Shown: positions 14,601 through 23,414 of the stretch, piece after piece
Layout: each line of letters begins with the position of its first letter
Numbering within the stretch: position 1 is the stretch's first letter
Source: a virus
Reading direction: 5' to 3' (one strand)
DNA: 23,414 nucleotides
IMG/VR virus record: IMGVR_UViG_3300021364_001811
Span: 1 to 23,414 of that record
Position numbers and translations under genes: made by a program
Notes under the pieces: model-generated
The model's database searches: none
Told to the model about the DNA's origin: nothing
What the model saw: the letters and a program-made list of their open reading frames with translations, nothing else

Positions 14601-17600
14601 TGTCTTAGGAACTGCATATTCATTCATATCAACGTTTTCCATGAAAACGTAATATCTTGTGTTTGGTTTCAGATTAGTTGCATTGATTTCAATATTTCTA
14701 GATCTAACCGTAAATATAGTTTCTGTGCTTACAACAGTATTACCAAGACTGGTCAATTGTTCAGTAGAATCTAATTGCAATGCAGTAATTGTTTCCAATC
14801 CTGAAGCATTAAATGTTCTTTGAATGTCTTCTTCAAAAGTAAACGTATCGGTGATAGTTCTAGTACCCCAATTAACGTCGCGAGCTCTGCCGATTTCATC
14901 TGATCTAACTGTTTCTTCACCAATAAGTTCTCTACCAGTCCAATTTACTTCACTAGTATTCCAAACACTTGCTGCCATTCCACCATTTTCGCGGTCTTCG
15001 ACACCGAGCAATTCGGCAATTGCATTAAAGGCATTGTCAATGTTAGTTGAGTTTGAAATATCCAGAATATTTTCTTCAACCCAGAAATCTGATTCTGGAG
15101 TTAGAGTTACCACTCCAGTAAAGAGAGCAATGTGGAATGGGTTAAGGTTTTCAGTTCTTGTCGCAAGTGGTTGCTCAATGTAAGCAACTTCTTCATACGC
15201 TAGAGTAAGTCCAGGACCATTTCTGGTTATATTGCCATCATCAAAATCTCCTGCCCAAGCATAATCTGCATTAAGTGGATCTTGTGCAGTAGTTTTTGTT
15301 TCAAAACCAAGAGAAACGTTTCTTTCAGTTGATCTTGGTCTACACTCTCGTTTTTGTCTGTCAATATCAAAGAATGAATCTCCAGTGAGATTATGATTTC
15401 TGTGATTTTGAAAATTATCAACAAAAAATCCAGATTTGAACTTATCCAATCCTGTGTTTGAATCCTTGACTGATAAATTCTTAGTATCTGTTTCTAACAG
15501 TGAAAGGGTTGTATACTCTTCAAGATTTTTGATTCTACTCTCCAGAGCACCGATATCCTTCATGGTATATCGTTTATGTGGAGTTAATTTAATTTTTGAA
15601 TCTCTCTTAGCATCACAAATATATGGTTCCATATAAATGATACCAATTTCCATTGCCTCATCATTTCTGATTGGAGCCTTTGGATCCTCAGCAGGAGTTC
15701 CTGTAATTAATTCAAATGTACCATCTTTATTGAGATATAGTCTGTCAACTCTTCCCAAATAATAATCATAATCAAGAACGATTGTCTTATTTGAAACAAT
15801 TGTTTCAGATGTAGTTGATGTGAATGATCTTGAATCAAAGTCAAATGGTGATTTTGTGCTTCCTGTAGAATATGGAGCAATTCTTGGACGAATGTCAATA
15901 AAGTCAGCAGCTGATCTGTCAATGACGTTTGGAATGTCCTTATAATTCATTCCGTTATAACTGTTTACACTTTCAACTGTTCCACCGCTTTCATTTGTTT
16001 CAAAGCGATCAAAAACAATTTTAAGTTGTCTCGTTGGTTCTGCTATACCATTCTTTCTGGTGATTCTACCAAAATCTACATAATCTTCTCTGTGACCCCT
16101 ATCTAATGAATATGAATCTAAAATATTAGAATCACCAATAACAATTGAACCTATTGTTCCAACAATTCCAGAAGTCATCATGGTGAATGATTCATCCACT
16201 TCAAATAATTTTTGATTCTCATAGACAAATTCTACTTTTGCTGCACCAGAAACAGTAGCAACCCTTGCTACCGCTCCAGATGATGCACCTACAATCTGCT
16301 CTCCAACTACAATATTTCCAGTGAATGTAGCGGATTGACTTGATACTGTGAATGATGGAAGAGTTGCTTCACCATTTCCATTTGATTGGAAAACACCAAG
16401 AACTCTTTTGATATCTGGGAAATTTAGAGAAATTTCTCTATCTTCGATTCTAGTTCCATATGGGAACTGAACATTTCCATTTTGATTTGGACCATTCAAT
16501 CCATTATCAAATGTAGTTGCACCTACACCTGCACCCGACAACTTGGATCTATTGACAATTAACTGCTCACATCTTTTGATTGTCTTTGATTTAGATAAGA
16601 GTTTGGTTCTCTTAGCGGTAAATGTAAGGGTTCCATTTCCTGTTCTTGACAGTCCTCTTAGGGTTAAAGCTGTTAAATTGGCATTTAGTGATGCTTGTGC
16701 ATCCTGTAAAACTTCAATTTGTCCTGTTTCCCAGGTTAAAGTATAAGTGGAAGTTGTAAATGGTTCAAATTTTAGATCATTATCCCCAAGGTCAGAAATA
16801 TTGAAAGTAAACTCATTTAGATTTGTTATATTTTTACTTAACTGTTTTCTTACAATGCATGTACTGTCTAACAGATTGATTGAAGAAATATATTGGTTTT
16901 GAAGAGGTACTCTAAATCCAGGTTTGCCGGACTGTTGTAATGATCCTACAATAACATCGAAATCATTTGTTGTCACAGTTTCGGAAAGTGTACCGTCACA
17001 AATACCAGATACTGAAGGAACTGCTGCAATAGTTAATTCACCTGCTGCTACGGCAGTTACTCTATTAAAGGTTGGAACAGTTCCTGCCTGCTTAGGATAG
17101 GTAATAATGTCACCCACTTTGACTAGAGATGTAAAATCACTAACACTTGTAGAAGTAACTTTTCCAGTTGAATGATTAATTCTAAAATTGCTTCTTTCCT
17201 TAAATGCTTGTTTTTCTACAGACAGAACAATATCTCCGGCAAATGTAGATACTCCTACAGTTCTGTGTAATGATTTGACATCCGAGAAATCAAATTTTCT
17301 TACTGCAGTGATATTTCTACCAACTGAAAGACCATTAATTTCTAATGGTTCATTCAACTGAAATTCGCCCCTAACGCCTGATAAAGACAATACAGTACCA
17401 TTTGTTACTGCACTCACTACATAACCGCTAGAACCGCTATAAGCACCCTGTACGAAGGCACTCTCAGGGGCATCTAGTGCCAAACCAACAGTGACATTTG
17501 TATATGTTTCAACATCATACAATCTAGCATCATATCTAGCAGTAGATGCTCCAACAACTCTATTTTCATTGAAGTCAAAAACTCTTGCGTGACCGATTGT

Positions 17601-18902
17601 ATCACCTGCTTCTGCTCTATTAACTGCTAATCTTTGATCTTTAAGATTAACTACATAATTTTCAAATCCAATGGTAGGAGATCCATATACGTTTTCTACT
17701 TTTGCAATATTTCCAATTCTAATTGGAAGAGATGTATTTTCTTTGCTACGAACAGTTCTTGGTTTTATTGAATCAATAGATACTGTTGCTTTTGTTTCAA
17801 TTTCGTTTCCTCTAATATATGCTTTTCCAGGTGAAACCTGAACGGTGTAAAGATTATCATTAGGGGTATTTCCGTTTTTTGTTACTTGATTGCTGAAATA
17901 TAAACCTCTATTGCCTAATCTATCATTTAAAGTTTCTCTGAGTTCAACTTTAAATGGTTTGATATAATAATCACCCGACTCGTCATATGTTCTTCTTGCT
18001 AATTCATCTTTAAATGTAGCAAATTCTGTTCTGTCTACAAATTCTTCTCTATATCCATTATCAACTCTCATCAATTCGACAAAACTCAAGTCGTCGGCAT
18101 CAGTTAATGCCTTTTTAGATAATGTTACTGAGAGTCTAAAACGATCTGCTCCGGGAGCAGATTCATTTGAAAATCCTTTAGCATTATCAAAAAGATCACT
18201 ATTTACTGATGATGCACTTACAATTTCTTCCGATACACTAAGACCAACTCTATAACTTGGTGTATTTGTATATTGGTCGAGAATTATTGTACTGGATGGC
18301 ACTTTAACGAAGAAACCTCTGATGAAGTAGATACCTTCACTAACTGATGCAGAAGAACCAGTTTTAGTTGATTCTGATGCTATGGTTCTAGCAAACAAAC
18401 TGCCAGCTGTAATTCTGGTATTTGCATATTCAATATCCGACTTTGTTATCAGATTTTCTCCATCAATAAATGTCCTAGTAGTACCATCTGGACCAGATTT
18501 CTTGTATTTGATATACAAAGTATCATATCCATCAACAGACTCTATATCAGTCAGTCTATTGACTACATTAGCAGTAACACCTGAAACTTCACCTTCAATT
18601 TCTATTCCATTAGTTGCCAGATATTGAGTGTAGAGTCTTACTGGAATATTTAAAAATTGTGGATCAATACGGACAGCAAAATAAGAAGTATCTAAAAAGT
18701 TTCCACCAGGAATGACCATGGACCCTTCTTTGAAGAAGTATTGTCCAAACCTTTCAATCTGATTCTGTAAGATTGACTGTAGAGTTGTTAGTTCTCTAGA
18801 CTGAACTGGAAATCCAGGTTTAAAAAGAACCTTATTGTAGTTGTTATCTTCGCTAAAATCATCAAAATAAGGGGAAACATTTAGATTGGTATTTTGGGTC
18901 AT
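11616..18902 (-). CDS. Giant virion structural protein, DUF4815-like, 2428 aa
   Basis: The N-terminus (NVSPYFDDFSEDNNYNKVLF, then KPGFPVQSRELTTLQSILQNQ) is characteristic of the DUF4815 structural proteins of marine T4-like phages. A second block starts after a seven-proline run at residues 1654-1660 with RWGDPLAQSFLI and includes YLGSLFKSQNSTTWDPSQ and LKFTLYKAKF, also typical of that family. Shared modules are embedded: SSGYVV-type near 480-530, GxGY-type near 1945 and an E...R..xxxxxH-type near 2055-2130. The C-terminal part has LELTLETRNENVSPIID and FNSFMIKVVMTS. No signal peptide or membrane segment is evident. It lies after gp8, where T4 has 9 and 10, so a baseplate or baseplate-attached fibre role is likely (inference from synteny). 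It starts 4 bases after the gp8 stop. The open frame across 7.3 kb argues against pseudogenisation. Confidence 0.9.
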   Translation of the reverse strand: MTQNTNLNVSPYFDDFSEDNNYNKVLFKPGFPVQSRELTTLQSILQNQIERFGQYFFKEGSMVIPGGNFLDTSYFAVRIDPQFLNIPVRLYTQYLATNGIEIEGEVSGVTANVVNRLTDIESVDGYDTLYIKYKKSGPDGTTRTFIDGENLITKSDIEYANTRITAGSLFARTIASESTKTGSSASVSEGIYFIRGFFVKVPSSTIILDQYTNTPSYRVGLSVSEEIVSASSVNSDLFDNAKGFSNESAPGADRFRLSVTLSKKALTDADDLSFVELMRVDNGYREEFVDRTEFATFKDELARRTYDESGDYYIKPFKVELRETLNDRLGNRGLYFSNQVTKNGNTPNDNLYTVQVSPGKAYIRGNEIETKATVSIDSIKPRTVRSKENTSLPIRIGNIAKVENVYGSPTIGFENYVVNLKDQRLAVNRAEAGDTIGHARVFDFNENRVVGASTARYDARLYDVETYTNVTVGLALDAPESAFVQGAYSGSSGYVVSAVTNGTVLSLSGVRGEFQLNEPLEINGLSVGRNITAVRKFDFSDVKSLHRTVGVSTFAGDIVLSVEKQAFKERSNFRINHSTGKVTSTSVSDFTSLVKVGDIITYPKQAGTVPTFNRVTAVAAGELTIAAVPSVSGICDGTLSETVTTNDFDVIVGSLQQSGKPGFRVPLQNQYISSINLLDSTCIVRKQLSKNITNLNEFTFNISDLGDNDLKFEPFTTSTYTLTWETGQIEVLQDAQASLNANLTALTLRGLSRTGNGTLTFTAKRTKLLSKSKTIKRCEQLIVNRSKLSGAGVGATTFDNGLNGPNQNGNVQFPYGTRIEDREISLNFPDIKRVLGVFQSNGNGEATLPSFTVSSQSATFTGNIVVGEQIVGASSGAVARVATVSGAAKVEFVYENQKLFEVDESFTMMTSGIVGTIGSIVIGDSNILDSYSLDRGHREDYVDFGRITRKNGIAEPTRQLKIVFDRFETNESGGTVESVNSYNGMNYKDIPNVIDRSAADFIDIRPRIAPYSTGSTKSPFDFDSRSFTSTTSETIVSNKTIVLDYDYYLGRVDRLYLNKDGTFELITGTPAEDPKAPIRNDEAMEIGIIYMEPYICDAKRDSKIKLTPHKRYTMKDIGALESRIKNLEEYTTLSLLETDTKNLSVKDSNTGLDKFKSGFFVDNFQNHRNHNLTGDSFFDIDRQKRECRPRSTERNVSLGFETKTTAQDPLNADYAWAGDFDDGNITRNGPGLTLAYEEVAYIEQPLATRTENLNPFHIALFTGVVTLTPESDFWVEENILDISNSTNIDNAFNAIAELLGVEDRENGGMAASVWNTSEVNWTGRELIGEETVRSDEIGRARDVNWGTRTITDTFTFEEDIQRTFNASGLETITALQLDSTEQLTSLGNTVVSTETIFTVRSRNIEINATNLKPNTRYYVFMENVDMNEYAVPKTLPITMTTGSFVAGEIFESVDFFPIANRSLPQSSSARIIGRVAQANHKIGPFNAPTQTYDDLSSTYSNTSTTLNVDTADLALLTRPDRLGWVRPGQVLASASGQCTVDNIELMTDATGTLIFSLHIPDPLNRSNPRFSTGVNNITITTSPTNASILDPGESRVNVSYNSSGIRQNLQEQVLSIRQPQINERVISENQPISQIQQELAEDVIRDDVRLTFIPPPPPPPRWGDPLAQSFLITPETGSDGVFITGGDIYFKSKDPEIPVTVQIRTMRDGSPTETVLPFGQTFVQSADVNLSDDGSVPTRFTFDTPVYCQGNVEYCFVLISPTDKYLTFITRMGETDLLLNSVYNRQPYLGSLFKSQNSTTWDPSQLEDLKFTLYKAKFPVNTPSTVVFYNNELPMGRIRKSDPVTAYSQRQTVSIAATTSTFAQGTTMIQGNSARSGDVFFAGGPVGLGTTTMSLTGAGIGITQGTFTGIGFTSLTGHGSGLEATINTTAASGIGTINVTNGGSGYQVGDLLLSNNIGASGSGARLTVGIVTETNTIILDNVTQKFVVGTAMTHTDGGGTAAVISAPTAVDDDPVRDGLTFRVDHRNHGMHAGGNVVKITNVIGDTIPTALSAKIDNDSTTIDVVDGSNLTTFEGTAVSGVHTGYIKIDKEIISYNAINGNEITITSREVDSSLKSNHAESAFVSKYEFNGVSLLKINKEHTLDNRDKTFDSYLVKIDNPSKLFDRTRQGGGAEVEASQNIPFEYIRPDLNSITPTGTSVDARIKTTSGTSISGSEVSFADKGYENVSINKLNNLDDPRIVASKTNEFNVMSNQKSFALELTLETRNENVSPIIDLESANIILMSNLVNDEVDDYSTDSRARLSGLDPNAGIYETQRINLEFASNSLYVQFDGHRESEADFHVFYKLFNSGSSDNDQVYIPFNGDGSPDKVINPNEGYNNFSDYKFTADNVPQFNSFMIKVVMTSTNQAKAPRFKNFRAIALRSFENE

Positions 18903-18906
18903 TTGT

Positions 18907-20475
18907 TTAGAACTCTACTACAACTTTTACTTCTTCTTTTTGAGATGCTGATCGAGTGATCGGGGCCCTATTGTCTATATAGATTATTTCTCCAGAGTAT
19001 CTTTTTACTTCCGGATTTGCTTTTCCATCATTAAATGTTTGTCCTAATTGAACTGTAGCACCGCCAACAACCACTGAACTTACATTGTCCATGCTTATAT
19101 CAGGTATCAATGGAGTTCCAGTTGCAGCACCCTGAATAGGGTTCTCTACACCAGCAAAATCATACAATCTATTTCCTGCAGTTCCCGCATATGTGGAGGT
19201 CACGAAACCTACCGGTTGATAATATCTCAAAACACCAGTATTTGGATTCCAAGAAGCAACATAACCGATTGCAGTTTGTCCAGCGCCAACTGTTTGACTG
19301 ATTTGAGCATTCAAGTTATAAACAGTTCCTGCAGTGGTTCCTGATCCAACGCTAGACTTTAACTTTAATGCGCCCAGAGCAGTTGCTGTTTGCTCTGTAT
19401 ACAGATCATTTCCGGTAAACTGAACTGGATTTTTAATAACTCCAACTCTGGAGAAAGTATTTCCAGTTACATAATCAGATTCATTATCGTATTTAGAGTA
19501 CATCATGACTCGGAATGCTCCAAGTTCACGATAAACGTCATACCCATGTCCACCCTTTGGTGGAATTATAACCTCAAAACTGGCACCAGTCCCCCCAGTT
19601 AATTCAGCAATAGCAGAAGAACTAAAGTTTATAAGTCCTTTAGTATATCCGGTTCCACCATTTTCTATCGTAACAGATAGGACTTCTCCTCCAGAAATTT
19701 GAACTGTGACTGTTGCTCCAGTTCCATTTCCGAGAATTGGGATTCCACTAATGGTTGCAGTAGAACTACCTCCAGTTTTTTGATATCCAGATCCTCTTGA
19801 TTTGATAATTACAGTTTCAATTTTTCCATCAACAGCAGCATCTTTGATAGTTGCACTTTCTCCTGATCCCCAGTTTTGTGGAACTGGTATATAATTATCT
19901 GTAGTAAATTTAATAATCTCGGAGGGGGTCAAAGTGTACAAATATTTCCAACGATATCCATCATCAATAGCACCTGCTTGACTGATAGAAGTTGCTACAA
20001 AATTTGGTTCGTATAAAGACTTTTGACCATTCGGTCTTTCAGGATTGGCACCATTATTGACACAAAGATAAACTTTAAACTCAGAGTTGATTACATAATA
20101 ACTTGCATTATACAGAGTTTTTGAGTCTGATACTAAAGCACCATTACTAATGTCAATATCATTTTTATATACATCATATGTGGTTCCAACCGTCCAATTT
20201 CTTCTGGGTATGACTCTTGCTACATCACTAGAAGTGATCTTTTTCATGAAAAGCATACTATCGTGGTACGAACTTTCCTGTTCAAATGAATCTCTAGGAT
20301 CCGGAGGATTTGTAGACCAATCAGTAGTCCCATAATTATCAACTAAAGTGTTTGTTGGGTTGGGATGACCCAGAAATGTGTAGTAATTATTGGCGGTAGT
20401 ACCAATACCTGTGAAACTTTTGACAAAAGTCTCAGCATTCAATATTCTAAATTGATCAGTAATTATAGCTGACAT
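18907..20475 (-). CDS. gp8: Baseplate wedge protein gp8
   Basis: gp8 is a structural subunit of the baseplate wedge. The N-terminus SAIITDQFRILNAETFVKS and the segments SMLFMKKITSSDVARVIPR (74-92) and YVINSEFKVYLCVNNG (127-142) fit gp8 of T4-like phages. So do DGYRWKYLYTLTPSE (172-186) and GGHGYDVYRELGAFRVMM (308-325). T4 gp8 is 334 aa, against 522 aa here. The extra length includes two GxGY units (SRGSGYQ near 227, NGGTGYT near 272) flanked by GxGATVTV-type strands, as in other proteins of this window. The start at 20475 follows a 42-base gap with an exact late promoter box, so gp8 probably opens a transcript that includes the 2428-aa gene. The Shine-Dalgarno match is weak. Confidence 0.9.
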   Translation of the reverse strand: MSAIITDQFRILNAETFVKSFTGIGTTANNYYTFLGHPNPTNTLVDNYGTTDWSTNPPDPRDSFEQESSYHDSMLFMKKITSSDVARVIPRRNWTVGTTYDVYKNDIDISNGALVSDSKTLYNASYYVINSEFKVYLCVNNGANPERPNGQKSLYEPNFVATSISQAGAIDDGYRWKYLYTLTPSEIIKFTTDNYIPVPQNWGSGESATIKDAAVDGKIETVIIKSRGSGYQKTGGSSTATISGIPILGNGTGATVTVQISGGEVLSVTIENGGTGYTKGLINFSSSAIAELTGGTGASFEVIIPPKGGHGYDVYRELGAFRVMMYSKYDNESDYVTGNTFSRVGVIKNPVQFTGNDLYTEQTATALGALKLKSSVGSGTTAGTVYNLNAQISQTVGAGQTAIGYVASWNPNTGVLRYYQPVGFVTSTYAGTAGNRLYDFAGVENPIQGAATGTPLIPDISMDNVSSVVVGGATVQLGQTFNDGKANPEVKRYSGEIIYIDNRAPITRSASQKEEVKVVVEF

Positions 20476-20504
20476 GTCCAGAAGGGTTCTTTGACAATTT
20501 TGAT

Positions 20505-20512
20505 TATTTATA
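20505..20512 (-). promoter_or_regulatory. Candidate late promoter (exact TATAAATA) ahead of gp8
   Basis: The minus strand reads TATAAATA, the T4 late -10 consensus without mismatch. It lies in the 42-base gap between the gp7-slot gene and gp8, with its downstream edge 30 bases before the gp8 ATG. The geometry almost repeats that at 11389-11396. Confidence 0.72.
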
Positions 20513-20517
20513 CAGAA

Positions 20518-23414
20518 TTAGTAAGCCAGTTTATATTGACCCTTTCTTCTGATATACGTGGAGGTTGATAAACCAGCATTACCATTTCCAGTTTGAGCAG
20601 TGAATGTTTTTGCTGTCCCAGAATTTCTAGTGACATTTATTGCACCCCAACTCATACAACCATGACTGGTGCTGTATGTTGAGAGACCTGCTGTGCTAAT
20701 TCCACTTAATGATTGAACATTTGAGAAAATTCTCTTAGTGGTAGCATTGAGTTCATCAACTTTGTGTGCATGATATACACCATTAATGAAATCTGTAGAT
20801 TCCCCTACAAGAGGATTCAGAGGCGAATCAAGAATAGCAGTAACACCGCTACCTATGAGTGTCTTATCTATCACAAAGTAATCACTGGTTGTAATACCAG
20901 ATATCTTGATCTTTGAAGCAGTTGCAGGATCAGCAAAGATTACCGGATCAGCAACAACATCAAAATAAAGCATCGGTGTAGTTGTATTGATTCCAGTATT
21001 AGAAGCACCGATACCAGTAACTAAATTATAATCACCTGAGAATGTAACACCATTTATAGATTCAGTTATTGCATTACCAGTTGTTCCAACACCGACAATG
21101 ACGATATCATCCAAAATACCACCAATATCATCGATTCTGCTGAAAGACCAACCATCTTTAACATAGATCTTACTATGAGTAGCAGCAAGTCCTACAATAA
21201 TATTAGTATTGGGGAAGATCTTGGGTTCCAAGTAGTCTCTTTGCTTAGAAACTGGTAAACCGTTGATGATCAAATCAGAAGTTTGCTTTCTCCACATAGT
21301 TGGTCTGAGGAAATTACCATCAGTAGATATTCCGAGTCCACTGTAAGTTTCAGTTTCTACAGTATCAGAAGCAACCAATTCGTAGACTGTTCTATTAGTT
21401 TGAGAAATAACTCCATTAGTCCATTTCTGCAATCTTAGAACATCTCCAATTTTGATAGTTTGATCAACATCATCTGACTGATAATCACTTGATGAACCAG
21501 TATAGAAGTACAACTTAAACTTAGATCCAAAGTCAGGAGCAGTCACGAAAGTGAGTTTTGTACCGCCAGTAAATGTATAATCAATACCTGGTTTTTGCAA
21601 AACATCATTAATGAACATTAAAAGATTATTTTGAAGTATGATGCCACTTCCTGCCTCAGCAACAATACTGTAGAACTCTTCATTGAAAATTGTTCTAGTT
21701 AGATAGAAATCTTTTCTTACTCCATTGAATAACCCACTAAAGTCATCAAGTTCCAAAAGTTGACCAAAAGTCCATCCAGCAAATTTATCTTGGAATTTAG
21801 ATTTAACTGTAACTTTCAGAGGGAAGGTAGAAACACCAACAGATTGGAATTCCATTCCGGATAATTCCAGAACATCATCAACTTCATAACCTATACCGTT
21901 TTCTGCCAATTCAAAATTAAGTACAGATCCACCTACTCCAACTACAACATCTAAGGTTGCACCAGATCCACTTCCACCTGTAAGTGGCATGTTCTTATAT
22001 GGTCCTGGAGGTGTTATGATTACTGTCGGTGGAGAGGTGGCAGTGTATCCAGAACCCGCTGTAACCACATCAAATGAGGTTATGATACCATCAGTGATAA
22101 CAGCAGTGACTGCTGCACCAACCCCAGTCGTAGATGCAATTGAAACTCTAGGAGGAACCAGGTAACCTGCACCACCGCCAGAACTTCCTATGCCAACAGC
22201 AGTAACGGCACCAGAAGCATTAATGAATACGGTTGAGGCAGATCCTGCTCTTGGAACCTGATATCCTACTCCAGTAGTAGTAATACCGGTGATTTCATTA
22301 ATAATTCCACCCTTAGGCAAATCATCGGGAAGAGATCCAGTAAAATCAATAGTTGATGCAGCACCAACACCACCACCAACCAGCGTATAGTCTGACTGAA
22401 GTATTGAACCCACATCATTGTAGAAAGGTCTTTGGAAGATGTTATTAATTAAGAACGCACCAAAACTGGTATTGATTCCACTAGCATCTTGAGTGTTTAC
22501 CGTTAAATCAAACTTATCCTTAGAACCATCGAATTCTTCAGAAATATCATCAACTATTTTGTTGTTATCATAGTTCAATCTGTAGAATATTCTTCCACTA
22601 AAAGTGCTAGAGTCATATGGAGCATCTTTGAAGTGTATCTTGCCTTTTTGGATTCTATAATCACCAGATAATGCTGTGAGTGCTGCTCCAACTAAGTGAG
22701 CAGCGGGAGAAGTTCCCATGAATCCACGTTCTACTGAAAGTGAATTGGTTGACCCAACACCAACTGCAGAAACCTTAAATATCTCATCATCAACTTTTAA
22801 TAGTGAATTGCCAACAAATTTTGTTGGATCATTTACATAAATTTCAGCATGTGCTGCTCCAATTGCTGAAGAAAGTCCGACAGTTATGTCTTTTCTTGCA
22901 ATTGGACTCTGAATCATATTATCAATGGTGATCAATCCTCTGGTTATTGCAAGTTCATTTTCAACTGACAGACTATGTTCTGTTCCCAATCCAGTTATAG
23001 TTGTAAATCCGATTGTATGAGGTGTGGATAATTTAGTCTCAGATGATCCCATTGAGAGTCTAAATGTATTATCTGTTACTTTCACCACATAAACTTCATT
23101 AGGAAGATTGACAGTGGTATTGATTCCTATTCCTACTGAATGGGTGGCAGCGATACCAATAGGACCTGAGTCTTGAGTGTAGACTAATCTTTCTCCAGTA
23201 TGGAAGTTATGATCATTGATGGTAATCAAACCAGTGGAAGTATCAATGGCAGTAGCAGGATTGAATACATGATGAAGCATTGTATTAGAATCATTCAGCA
23301 GTGAGAATGTACTCAAACCGATAATTCCACCACCAGTTGAAGTAACTAATCCAGTAAATTGGGGACTAATATCATCAATCATCAAGACTTTGTTTGTGAT
23401 TGACTTATTGTAGT
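20518..23414 (-). CDS. Large virion structural protein in gene 7 position (5' end outside window)
   Basis: The frame is open from the TAA at 20518-20520 to the window edge, at least 964 residues. A TTG (23385) and ATG (23382) are the first possible starts inside the window. However, coding sequence continues upstream of them (residues YNKSITNKVL just before MIDDIS), so the true start is most likely outside. Visible features include a segment with TSTGLITINDHNFHTGERL and a shared module with DDEIFKV...SVERGFMGT...AAH (about 178-240, counted from the TTG). GxGY repeats lie near 370-520 (GGAGYLVPPRVSI, GSGYTATSPPTVII). The C-terminus is RRKGQYKLAY. It directly precedes gp8, where T4 has the large wedge protein gp7, so a baseplate wedge or periphery role is plausible from synteny. 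I see no motif that proves gp7 homology. Confidence 0.85.
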   Translation of the reverse strand, partial: YNKSITNKVLMIDDISPQFTGLVTSTGGGIIGLSTFSLLNDSNTMLHHVFNPATAIDTSTGLITINDHNFHTGERLVYTQDSGPIGIAATHSVGIGINTTVNLPNEVYVVKVTDNTFRLSMGSSETKLSTPHTIGFTTITGLGTEHSLSVENELAITRGLITIDNMIQSPIARKDITVGLSSAIGAAHAEIYVNDPTKFVGNSLLKVDDEIFKVSAVGVGSTNSLSVERGFMGTSPAAHLVGAALTALSGDYRIQKGKIHFKDAPYDSSTFSGRIFYRLNYDNNKIVDDISEEFDGSKDKFDLTVNTQDASGINTSFGAFLINNIFQRPFYNDVGSILQSDYTLVGGGVGAASTIDFTGSLPDDLPKGGIINEITGITTTGVGYQVPRAGSASTVFINASGAVTAVGIGSSGGGAGYLVPPRVSIASTTGVGAAVTAVITDGIITSFDVVTAGSGYTATSPPTVIITPPGPYKNMPLTGGSGSGATLDVVVGVGGSVLNFELAENGIGYEVDDVLELSGMEFQSVGVSTFPLKVTVKSKFQDKFAGWTFGQLLELDDFSGLFNGVRKDFYLTRTIFNEEFYSIVAEAGSGIILQNNLLMFINDVLQKPGIDYTFTGGTKLTFVTAPDFGSKFKLYFYTGSSSDYQSDDVDQTIKIGDVLRLQKWTNGVISQTNRTVYELVASDTVETETYSGLGISTDGNFLRPTMWRKQTSDLIINGLPVSKQRDYLEPKIFPNTNIIVGLAATHSKIYVKDGWSFSRIDDIGGILDDIVIVGVGTTGNAITESINGVTFSGDYNLVTGIGASNTGINTTTPMLYFDVVADPVIFADPATASKIKISGITTSDYFVIDKTLIGSGVTAILDSPLNPLVGESTDFINGVYHAHKVDELNATTKRIFSNVQSLSGISTAGLSTYSTSHGCMSWGAINVTRNSGTAKTFTAQTGNGNAGLSTSTYIRRKGQYKLAY

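Noticed and set aside
23382-23385. TTG/ATG as the true start of the gp7-slot gene
   Set aside because: The frame stays open upstream to the window edge with plausible residues, and the gene is expected to be larger; no ribosome binding site stands out.

Overview
The window is the late structural and DNA-packaging cluster of a T4-like contractile-tailed phage. It is AT-rich, and every supported gene lies on the minus strand, so transcription runs from high to low coordinates. Recognisable T4-type proteins occur in canonical T4 order: 8, then 13, 14, 15, 16, 17 and 18. Several carry beta-rich, GxGY-type insertions and unusually large partners that I associate with marine T4-like phages of cyanobacteria (Synechococcus/Prochlorococcus) or pelagibacteria. 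The sequence does not settle which host. No tRNA, CRISPR array, IS element, integrase or host metabolic gene was seen.

In transcription order, the window opens inside a giant virion protein of more than 964 residues in the gene 7 position (20518-23414, 5' end outside the window). Next come baseplate wedge protein gp8 (18907-20475) and a 2428-residue DUF4815-like structural protein (11616-18902). A run of small or fibre-like proteins follows: 74, 113, 76, 569 and 58 residues, 8890-11623. This run fills the interval where T4 has genes 9 to 12 and wac. The neck and tail-completion genes gp13, gp14 and gp15 follow (5589-8893), then the terminase region: small subunit gp16, a 334-residue multi-module protein, a 57-residue protein and large subunit gp17 (2362-5592). 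A 74-residue four-cysteine protein (2138-2362) and the tail sheath gp18 (1-2057, 3' end outside the window) complete it.

The genes probably work as one late programme. Baseplate and fibre parts (gp7-slot protein, gp8, 2428-aa protein, small proteins) assemble with the sheath (gp18). gp15 caps the tail, gp13/gp14 form the neck on filled heads, and gp16/gp17 package the DNA. Genes are packed with 1-14 base overlaps or gaps of a few bases, which suggests translational coupling. Only three inter-gene gaps exceed about 35 bases, and each holds a T4-late-like -10 box (TATAAATA twice exactly, TCTAAATA once) 28-37 bases before a start codon: ahead of gp8, the 113-aa gene and gp18.

The most notable features are a mosaic of recurring beta-type modules shared among gp14, gp15, gp8, the gp7-slot protein, the 2428-aa protein and the 569-aa protein; a multi-module gene between the two terminase subunit genes; and two gene ends where one short DNA string seems to encode a GGxF C-terminus and also act as the ribosome binding site of the next gene. 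No stretch over 300 bases lacks a gene.
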